Positions 48,513 through 57,491 of a stretch of DNA of 64,000 nucleotides are shown in pieces. Below the pieces are notes generated by a model. The model was not told the DNA's origin and searched no databases. It worked only from the letters and a program-made list of their open reading frames with translations. The DNA comes from Romanomermis culicivorax. Its lineage: Eukaryota > Nematoda > Enoplea > Mermithida > Mermithidae. Each line of letters starts with the position of its first letter. The stretch's first letter is position 1. The stretch spans positions 744,001 through 808,000 of the forward strand of contig CAWUHX010000115.1 of NCBI GenBank assembly GCA_963922205.1, in the 5' to 3' direction. Made by a program: the position numbers and the translations under genes.

Positions 48513-49695
48513 CATCCACTCCGGATCTTTTCATTTTCGAGAATGATATTTGGGTACAGAATACCAATGATTTTAAATGGTCCATCTTGTTTGGTTACGA
48601 ATTTTGGACATTCTAACTGTTTCATCATATGTGTTTTCCGAAGGACGTAGCCTCCAATTTCATACTGAGTGTCGTTGGCGTTCTTATTGTATTTAGCAGT
48701 GTAATTGGATTGGGCTTCGTTGGTTGCTCTGTTCACTTTGTCAAATGCGGACGAAAGATAAGTTTTTACCCTTGTTAAGTAATCGTCTGGGTCAACCTGA
48801 TAAGGAGACCGCAGGAAAAAGGTTTCTGAGGGCAATCGGGGCTTCCTGCCATAAATTAATTCGAAGGGTGAGAAACCCATCATTTTATTCACATGAGTGT
48901 TTATCGCGAAGACTGAAAAAGGGATGTAATCATCCCAATCGTTGTGACGATCATCGACAAACATTTATAGACATGTGACGAGGGTTTGGTTCCCTCTTTC
49001 GACCTCACCATTGGTGCAAGGGTGGTAGGGCGTTGTATGTACCATTCTGGTACTGCATAATCTTGTGATTTCTGTGAAAAGTTCTGATGTGAAATCAGAG
49101 GCCCGATCACAATGAATGATTTTGGGTGCACCATGCTTACAAACGATTTGATTGACGAAAACAGAGGCTATAGTCTTTGCAGTTATATTAGGTACTGGGA
49201 AAGCCTCCATGTATTTCGTGAAATAGTCGATGAAGACGACGATGTGCAAGTTTCCATTGATTGAAGGGGTGATAGGGCCAATGCAATCTAACCCAACCCC
49301 CTCAAATGGTTCACTACTGAAGATAGGAACCATCTTTGCCTTGATTCAATGTCTGACAGGTTTGTTCATTTGGCATTTTGAACATGTTTCACAGTATGAT
49401 TTTACATCATTGTGCATTCGGGGCCAATAATACCGATCTGCAATTGAACGTAAGGTTTTTCAAAGGCGAAATGGCCCGCAAATTTTGAGTCGTGACGGGT
49501 CCTCATGACCTCATGACGTAGGGCTTTGGGAATGTAAAGTCGCTTTTTCCCATTTGAGAGATGGTAGAGAAGCCCCTTTTCCTCATAATAGTGTTTTATG
49601 AGTTCGGAATTTCCATTCCTAAGATCGGTAAGTAGTTTGCAGGTATCCGTATCTATCACTTGAAATTCTGTGAAATTTTTGGCCAATGCCTCCAC
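48512..49695 (-). pseudogene. Element B integrase, C-terminus lost
   Basis: N-terminal HHCC zinc region (RHDSKFAGHF and CETCSKC), catalytic D (GLDCIGPIT), D (IHCDRASDF) and E (GEVERGNQTL) retained, then a GPFKII module. Broken by a frameshift at about 49458, a TGA at 49348-49346 and a TAA at 48967-48965, and truncated at the junction with element C at about 48512. Confidence 0.82.
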
Positions 49696-49742
49696 ATCAG
49701 TGGCCTCATTTTCTAGACCTTGGATTGGGGCTTGGATAATGT

Positions 49743-51734
49743 TTATTGAGCCCTTACTTTCCGTTTTTCAAGGTCTGTTTGTTTAGTCTCTAGATTAGTC
49801 TCTAGACGAGTCTCTAAGGTATCAATATCAAAAGTGGGTTCAGATTTTGGATCGGGGAAATGCGAAACTGCATCAGCATTTTGGTTGGCCACATCACGAT
49901 GGGGCCTGATATCCAACTGGAAGCAAGATAAGGCTAAACCCCAATGTGCAATGCGAGGGGAGGGGTTCTCTTTGCTGAGAACAGCTTTGACAGCAGTGTG
50001 GTCAGTATGGACTATTACTTCTTTTTGAAACAAATAAGCCCTGAAGTATTTGACAAATTCGACAACTGCAAGGGCTTCTAGTTCAGTGATCGGATAATGT
50101 TTCTCAGCAGGTTTTAGCCCACGGCTTGCAAAAGCAATGGGATGCTCAAGCATATCATCCCCAATTTGACTCAAAACAGCGCCTATACCAAGCAGAGAGG
50201 CGTCTGTTTGTGAAATGAAAGCTTTTGAGAAGTCCGGATGAGCCAAAAGAGGGGCCGAAATGAGGCAAGTTTTGAGTGTGTCAAAGGCCGCTTGTTGCTC
50301 TGTGCCCCAGGCGAAAGGGGTATCCTTTTTCAATAACCTTGTCAAAGGGCTGGCAAGCATGCCCTTTATGAAATGTTGATAATACGATGGAAGACCCAAA
50401 AATGACTTGACTTCCTTAACATTAGTCGGGGCAGGAAGTTGGGAAATAGCTTCCACCTTGCCAGGGTCTGGAGCTATTCCTTTCTCAGAGATTATGTGGC
50501 CCAGGTAGTGAACTTTAGTCTGCGAAAATTTACATTTTTCGAGCTTCAATTTCAAGCCAGTGTTATCCATGCGGCTCAAAACGACATCTAGCCAAGCCAA
50601 CATTTCTGCATGGGTCCGTGCGAATACCAAAACATTGTCCAAATAAACGAGGCAATTCGACCACTGTAACCCTGAAAGTAAAACATCCATTAAGCGTTGG
50701 AAGGCTGCAGGGGCATTGCAAAGCCCAAAAGGCAGGTAGTTGAAGTGATACTGCCCAGACGAGCAGTTGAACGCTGTTTTTTCTCGATCCTGGTCAGCAA
50801 TTGGTATGCTGTAGTATGTGTTCATTTGATCTAAAGTCGTAAAATATCACATACCCCTCAAAGCATCAAAAATATCATCAATGCGCGGAAGGGGGTATGT
50901 ATCCCTTTTGGTCACATTGTTCAGGCCTCGAAAATTAATGCAGAGGTGAAAACTGCCGTCCTTCTTTTTAACCAGAACTGTATCTGTGCACCAAGGGGAA
51001 CTGCTCTTTGAGATTATCCCACTATTTTCCAGCTTTCTGATTTCTTCTTCAACCAAAGCCTTCTCTTTATGGGCTGTTCGAAAAAGGGGTCTTTTCACTG
51101 GTGTGCTACCCTGTGTCTCAATTGAATGTTCAGCAAGTGTTGTACAACCAACATCCGCTTTTGTTTTGGTGTATAAGTTTGGATATTTAGCCAGCAGATC
51201 CAAAAGAAGTTGCTTTTCCATATCTGTAAGGTCAGAACCGGACAAATCTACAGTTTGGTTCAACCATTCTTTTATGGGTTTCTCCTTGGCTGACCCATCT
51301 AGATTACCATTGTATGCTTCTTTTCTGGTTGCCATGTAACAGACCACGGAACCAATGCACATGTTCGAATTCAGTGTGACTTCTGAGTTCAAGGGATTCA
51401 TTACTGAAACCCGCAGGTTGTGGTCGATGACTGAACTCACAGTGGCAGCAAAACATACGTGTAGTTTTTCTACCACATTTAGTTCAGGCGAGAATTGGAC
51501 CATAGTCTCATTTCTGTAAAGATTTGACGCAGGGACCGAAAATTCAGTCACACTTCTTGGGGTAAGAATGACCTGTTCATTTATGTAAATGCCTCCTCCG
51601 TGGTGTAACGAATGATATTTAACTCCCATGCAGGGTACGATTTCGTTTTCCAATTTCACATATGATTTCTTGTTGTTTATAGCCCACTGTTTGAAGCAAA
51701 ATAAGAAATTTGACCCCAGTAAAAGGTCTGCAGC
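49743..51734 (-). pseudogene. Element B reverse transcriptase and RNase H
   Basis: Ty3/gypsy-type RT: KLENSGIISKSSSPW, VLVKKKDGSFHLCINFRGLN, TYPLPRIDDIFDAL, LPFGLCNAPAAFQRLM. The catalytic box reads YLDN (50645-50634) instead of YxDD. RNase H follows with TDAS, ELEALAVVEFVKYFR and HTDHTAVKAV. One in-frame TGA at 50849-50847, just before the YFTTLDQMN strand. Same frame as gag and protease. Dead copy by both criteria. Confidence 0.85.
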
Positions 51735-51968
51735 TCAGTTTTCTTGAACGAGTGCTGTGACCATTTCGTTGATAGCACCAACGTCAATCGTGAGATAAAC
51801 TGCACCCAAAACATGAATGCTCATGTTGTTGGCAGCTATAGGGATCGTATTTGTGGGTTCAATTTTAATATCACCCAATTGATCAATGATTCGTTTGTCG
51901 ACTAAGGTAAATGTAGCCCTGCAGTCTACCATAGCATTGGCGGTAATGTTTTTGTTTACTCTAACCAT
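51735..51968 (-). pseudogene. Element B retropepsin-like protease
   Basis: ATG at 51968 overlaps the env-like stop by 13 bases and returns to the gag frame. Aspartic-protease pattern: the active-site triplet context reads VDCRATFTLV where the family has D-T/S-G, so the Gly is lost. After a TGA (51737-51735) the frame continues with the second conserved stretch (LLLGSNFL) into RT. Confidence 0.65.
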
Positions 51969-53953
51969 AATATGGGCATTCTTCGATTTTCGCCACTCGC
52001 ATGGGTAGCATTATTCACCCATTCCATCAAAGGGGCACTAGGGGCCTGTGGATTTAGCACCATAATGTATTTATTTTGGGTCTCTGAATTCCTCAGACTG
52101 GCCAACTCCAAGAGGGCCTGCCCAAGCGTAGGAGTAACAGGAGGAGTGATTCGATTTCTCGGCTGCTCATACCTCGGCAATTGCCTGGGTCTTTTAGCAC
52201 ATCGAGAGACCCAGTAGCTAACATAAATAACTCCAACCACAAAAGCTATTAGGACAGCCAAGTTTGCCAACATCTGCAAAGGTCCTTTCAGCAAATTATT
52301 AAGTCCTTGGCTCATGCTTTGATGTGACCCAACAATCACGTGTTCAAGGGCTTGACCAGCCCCTAAAATTCTATTACCGATGGCTTGTCCAGACCCAGCC
52401 AGAAATTCCTACACTGTCCCTGAGTGAAGGGACATTTCTGAGGTATAATTGACTAGTCTTTTGACCACAAGTTCTAAATCATGGGTCTGAAACATATAGC
52501 TCTTCAAAAATGATAGGCTAGTTGAAACTGCTGCCAACTGACCATGAAAAATTGGCAGAGATTTGAAGCTGAAGATCGAGAAGTTTCCCTGCCAAATGAC
52601 TTCTAAGGGTACCTTACTGACATGAATAGGACCCATTTCTGTTTGCCAAGTTTGGTTGATTTTGTAAGGGTGAATTGGCTGATGGTTGCAATCCACCCTT
52701 TAGCTAAGGGGTAGGAGATCCACACCTCCTGGGGAAACAAACATCAAGTCGTTTTCCAGTAAGACTGGCATGTGTTCATAGCAGGTGCCATTGATTTTAT
52801 GATTCTTGTAAATTCGAGAGGCCTTCACTTGCCTGCACAGCCAAATTGTTATGGCCTCACCTGTGAACTGGGCAATAACGTCGGTTCATTGGAGGAAGGC
52901 CCTTGCTCCTAGAGTGGGGTCTAAATGTAGAAATTGCCATACAAGATCCAAATGTCGTTGGGCCTGCCTACATAGTTCACTCCACATATTTCGAAAACTT
53001 TGCATTTCAAAATCAATCATTTTCAACGCCATTTCTACAAGGGTTTGATTGATCTCGATCACAACACCCTGTTCAGCGAGTAGCCCATTTGTGATATTAG
53101 GGCAATTTTTGTGAGAAAAATTTGATCTTTTAACAAAAAACGCAGCTTGCAAGTCATTAATGATGATATGATGACCCGTTTGTTTCACAACATAACTGTC
53201 TTTGTACTCAAAAGGGCATATAGATTCGAGGGTCGTTTCATTCCAAACAACAACTCCGTCTGACGCAACACAGTGGCCTGAACTGGGTTTGCAGCCCCCA
53301 AGATCACCAAGGGTGCTTAGCAGATTCGAATTATCCCAGGAGGCCACTTGCCCTTCCTCAATGATTAAATTCTCAACGGAACTGCAATGATCATTGCAAC
53401 ACCACTTATATTCGACACTAAGCTTATTTGCAGTTGACCGAAAGTTCGGAAGGGTCTCGTTCAAAGTTTGGCCCTTGTAAAGTTTTGAGTACCAAAAAGT
53501 TTTGCATTCAAAAGGGATGAGTGTTGCAAGTTTCGTATCATCACCCACAATACCTTTGGAACCGAAAAATCCCGTATTTGTACAAATCGTTTGAGTTCTG
53601 ATGCTACACTTGAACGCTGGGGATAGCTTAGGGTGCCCACGAGGTACGAGAAGCTTACCCATAGTTGTCATGGGTTTCTCACCCACCATGGGTCTAATGC
53701 ACAAAACAGTTCTAGGAATTTCGATTGAGTGACCACTTTGAGAGGTTCCACATATTTGAAGTGGTGAAACTTTATTTACGCCCATGAGAATGGTGAAAAA
53801 AATATACACACATTTTAAAGAAAAAGTATGGGCGATGGTGGCTTTTTCAATAGGGGCGCCGGCCCCAGTTTGGACGGTTTCCACGCATTCCTTTCCCCTG
53901 GCCACGACTTTTGTTGTGGCCATTTTTACGAGAAAAGAAGAACCGTGGCCCAT
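51956..53953 (-). pseudogene. Element B env-like membrane glycoprotein frame, between gag and pol (three internal stops)
   Basis: About 665 codons in one frame. ATG at 53953 lies within the end of gag, +1 relative to it. Features in order: hydrophobic signal/anchor (residues about 48-59), a Cys-rich ectodomain with numerous N-x-S/T sites, and near the end a single membrane span (about 52240-52190) followed by a basic cytoplasmic tail. This is the layout of a type I viral fusion/attachment glycoprotein. The Cys and aromatic pattern vaguely recalls class III (rhabdo/chuvirus-like) glycoproteins (inference by eye). Stops at 52888-52886 (TGA), 52702-52700 (TAA) and 52411-52409 (TAG) break it without frameshift, so it is not functional as read. 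It ends at a TAA (51958-51956) overlapping the protease ATG. Confidence 0.72.
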
Positions 53954-55628
53954 TTTGTCGATGGCCCTGTTGAGGGTTTCTTGGGCCGGTCGATTGGTTT
54001 CCTTGGCCCATGAGGTTTTGGGTGCGATTTCGACGTTCTCTTCTCCGGGCTGTCCGAGCCCGCCTGCACCTTGGGCAGCGGCAATACCGCTGATTGCCGT
54101 TACACCCTGTAATGAAGAAAAAGCCCTTTTTCATGGGGCAGATAACTTTCTCGAGCTTCAAGCCTCTCACAAAGTCTGTCGAAGACAGGGGGCCTGTCAG
54201 ATCCAGGGGGAACGTCAGTTTTGCCCTTTTCGGAATTTTATAGTCTTTGGGCAAGGTCACTTTTTCAGCAGCTACCTGTTCGATCTTGCCCTCACTTAAC
54301 GAGCCTTCAGACATGGGCTCGTTTGGTTCGGGCGTTGGCGGAATGGATGCTGGCCATGCCCGATTTTCCGTCTCGTCGTTACTCCAGTCAGGGTTGTATG
54401 CTAGTGACATGACTGGACCTGTGACAGAACAATGATTTAAAGTGGTCATACCAGGGTCGTCACTATCCAGAAGATTGATAGATAACCCATTATTGTGATT
54501 CTGACCATACTTTTGGGGGCAATATTTTTCCGAATGCCCTTTGTGTTTACATTTCCTACATTCTACGGTAGGGCACTTATTGTGCTTATGTCCCACTTTT
54601 TTACAAAAGCGACATTTTGATTTACACTCAGAGGCCACATGGCCTTCTCAACTACAAATAGAACACAAAGAACCCATAGGAACCATAGGGGAGTCAGAGG
54701 CTTTCTTGCAAGTATTAGCATAATGCCCCTTTTTCCCACATTTATAGCATGTGACACTGTGATCTGAACGCCTCTGTTTTTCATTTTTACCATGATTTCG
54801 AAGTTCATCCAAAATTTTGTCAAACTTTTGGCTCAGCTGATCGACCTGATTTTTCAAAGGGTCCTCATGTTGGACCGCTAAAACTGGTTCCCTGATATAC
54901 GAAGGATATGACATAGGACAGTGGACTTTGGCTTCATCCTGCAACATTTGTGGTTCTATGAATACGGCTTCAGAAACGAGGGCAGCTAAATCATGGTACT
55001 GTTTGTACTTGATAACGCTTTGAATATCACTCAACAGACCCTCACGGAAAACGGGTTCAATTAAATTTTCCTGTAAAGCTAGTTCAAAATTAGGATAGGC
55101 GAGCCGGCCCAATTTTTCGGCTTCATTAAAGAAAGCCATTACTGTTTCAGTTCGTTTTTGTTTTCGATACCTCAAGATTTGACAGTGAAACAGGGTGTCT
55201 TGGACAACAGGGAATGTGTCTAGCAAAACCCGTTTAAATTGATCGTATGTCTCAGGAGGATTAGGGGAGTTGGAAATATTTTCAAATTTCACCAAGGCGT
55301 CCCCATCCAAATGGAATTCCAAAAATATAAGCTTGAGGGCATCATCATCAGCTTTAAGCCCCTTTAAAAGCATTTGTTTTTCGAGCTTCTTGGCCCATTC
55401 TTCGAAATTTTCAGAGGGCCTACCAGTGAAATGTGGAAAATCGAGATTTTTCGTGGACATTTTGCTCCTAAGATGTCCAATTCTTAACTCATTCAGACCC
55501 GCTTCAGTAGTGGACACTTTTGGTGCAGTTTGAGCTTCGAGTTCCTGCAGACGCCCATCCAAAACAGTGGCGAGAGCCTCCTGAATGACGTGTCCCAATG
55601 GGTCTATACTTTGGTCATGATGAGGCAT
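53847..55628 (-). pseudogene. Element B gag (one internal stop)
   Basis: Capsid/nucleocapsid polyprotein. ATG at 55628 (open upstream but without another ATG). Has the retrotransposon Gag signature (FTGRPSENFEEWAKKLEKQ, YRKQKRTETVMAFF), then four CCHC zinc knuckles (CYKCGKKGHYANTC; CSIC-x-EGHVASEC; CRFCKKVGHKHNKC; CRKCKHKGHSEKYC) and an Arg-rich tail. A TGA at 54650-54648 interrupts the second knuckle without a frameshift. The 3' end overlaps the env-like frame by 107 bases. Probably a nonsense mutation; stop readthrough cannot be excluded. Confidence 0.8.
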
Positions 55629-55826
55629 TTTTTCGTTGAGGGTTTGTTCCCTAGTTTCACGCTCAATGCGTTTAAAGACGTCACACAATGTTTTTTTAGT
55701 TACAGTATACCGGCCTGACTGTTTTGATGAAATTTTTGGGGAAAAAGATTTGACCAAGAATTATATAAAATTTTTTTTTTGTTTGGATAAGGCTAAAGAA
55801 AAAGTTTCTAGGTTCCCCTGTTATTA

Positions 55827-55834
55827 GGTCACCA
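55827..55834 (-). other. Primer-binding site of element B
   Basis: TGGTGACC on the minus strand immediately inside the LTR; the same octamer is used by element C at 47229-47236. Confidence 0.55.
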
Positions 55835-55840
55835 CGTTTA

Positions 55841-55995
55841 TGTCAGTGTTATGTCAGGGTTAAGTCAGGCTACTGTAAGATTGATATGTACTTATGAAAG
55901 TTGAGTTTTCAATTTTACTAATTTACAACTTACAAACTTTGTACAAATACGAAATTCGTGTTGATTTGATACACAACGTAAACTGGTGGGAAACT
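55841..55995 (-). repeat. Right LTR (5' LTR) of element B, recognisable part
   Basis: Direct counterpart of 46183-46337, sharing TACTGTAAGATTGATATG and GTACAAATACGAAATTC. Its inner edge sits six bases from the primer-binding site, as expected for the U5 end. The LTR probably extends further right, but the copy for comparison is truncated. Confidence 0.6.
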
Positions 55996-57046
55996 ACACA
56001 ACGTACAACTGGCGCAAAAATGCACAAAACGAAATAACGGTCCAGACTCGGGACGATTCTCGTAAGGAAAAAAACTACCAACGGAATCCGGCGCGGGATT
56101 CAACTGCTGAGGTCGACGCGAAAAACCAAAGACTGACTATGCTTCAAAAACAGGATCTTTTTCCTCGTTTCAGACCCACTCGACCCACATTTCAGACATG
56201 AAAAACACCCACAGTGGTCGGCGCGGACCATACTTGAGTTAGTGTAGGTTCTGAAATCTACAGGGCGCCACAATTAGCCCTGTTACGCAAGTGTCCGTAA
56301 TTAGTGTTTTGAGATGTCGCCACTGTTTCCATTGAACTGTGCATAATTACGCAAGTGTCCATAATTAGTGTTTTTGAGTTGTCCAAACTGTTTCCGTTGA
56401 AGTGTGCATAATTACAATAAAAAGGTGCTTCAGTGCATAAAACTCGTAATTTCAACAAACGAAAAATAGCTGTACAAAAACAGGTTTTAACCGGAATTTT
56501 TGGGGGGAAACATGGTAGAATTTGCAGAAAATGTACAGTACATAATTTTTCATAACTTTACATTTTTGTCACTCCTTGTGACACGTAGACTTGATGTTGC
56601 TCAACCAAGTCACACCACCAGACCTGGTTTTTTGACACTAATGCGCTGGCTCAGGCAATGCGGGCTGTGAATTCGGTGGGAGAGCAGCTGCCATGCAGTG
56701 TGCGAGAACTGTTACAGTAAAATAGTGTAAGTACCAACAACTGACTTTTCTCTGTTTTTTGGAGCCACACATCAACTTTCTTGGGGTGTGGTCAGCCCTA
56801 CTTGGTTCGTAAACCTGACGAAAGGTTCTATTGTGTAGCTGAACACCTGGTACCTGAACAATTTGCCAAATTATCTGAAGACGTTCAAAACATTGAACCT
56901 AATTTTGTATTTTTTGAGAAAAAGTGTGTTTTTTGTTTTGGAATGTGTTAGCCTTTCTATTTCTTGTCAGTACATACATTACGAGTGAGAAAATGAGTCA
57001 AAACAAAGCACTTGAGTTCCGAGTTTTCCAACTCGGATCTCAAATT
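55996..57046. other. Sequence between elements B and A
   Basis: Possibly includes the rest of the element B 5' LTR. Contains a 64-bp tandem duplication (56283-56346 and 56347-56415, unit starting TTACGCAAGTGTCC). No gene recognised. Confidence 0.5.
56283..56415 (+). repeat. 64-bp tandem duplication
   Basis: Two successive units, TTACGCAAGTGTCC...AATTAGTGTTTT...ACTGTTTCC...TGTGCATAA, offset by exactly 64 bases with a few substitutions. Confidence 0.75.
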
Positions 57047-57438
57047 TGTAACGAATGGTTTATTCGTTGATATTCATTATTTCTCGTTTTAACTTCCTTG
57101 TACGATTTTCTGTAATGTCCAATCTATCGCTTTTCCATAACTAACTTTTCTAGTTTGATTCCATGTTTTGTGTTTACTCTATCGCTATAATTTTGCTATA
57201 ATTAGCTATCTATCCGAGCTCAATCGTTCTAACGGGAATAATATTTACTTAGCTGTTTTACTGCTTATAAACGTTTGTCATAATGATAGATGAGAGAGAG
57301 AGCTAGAGCCGATCTATCAGTGTGATTCGCCATAACTTTAGTTGCCTTACGCTATATTGTAACGGCTACTCAACGTTTACGATATTGGCTTTGTATTACG
57401 GCTACCCAATAAAAGCTTAATATATCGTTATCGTTATA
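57047..57438 (+). repeat. 5' LTR of element A
   Basis: Identical by eye to 60487-60878 over 392 bp. Starts TGTAACGAATGG, ends ATCGTTATA. Polyadenylation signal AATAAA at 57408-57413. Confidence 0.93.
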
Positions 57439-57450
57439 TGGGGGGTCATC
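57439..57450 (+). other. Putative primer-binding site of element A
   Basis: TGGGGGGTCATC begins at the first base after the LTR; TGG is the complement of the universal CCA end of tRNAs. The primer tRNA was not identified. Confidence 0.5.
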
Positions 57451-57491
57451 AAAACTAATTATTCGAATTTTGTATACCAATTACACGAGCA

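Larger units (their letters stand above)
46183..55995 (-). mobile_element. Element B: decayed Ty3/gypsy-like LTR element with Gag-Env-Pol order
   Basis: Reading right to left on the minus strand: LTR remnant (from 55841), primer-binding site TGGTGACC (55827-55834), gag (55628-53847), env-like frame (53953-51956), protease and RT/RNase H (51968-49743), integrase (49695-48512), then the left LTR remnant (46183-46337). RT before integrase and a GPF-type integrase tail place it in Ty3/gypsy. The Env-like frame between gag and pol is the remarkable point. Inactivated by in-frame stops in every gene, a frameshift in integrase, and altered protease and RT active sites. The 46338-48512 segment is foreign (element C, plus strand) and has replaced the integrase end and polypurine tract. 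Outer limits of the right LTR are uncertain. Confidence 0.78.
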
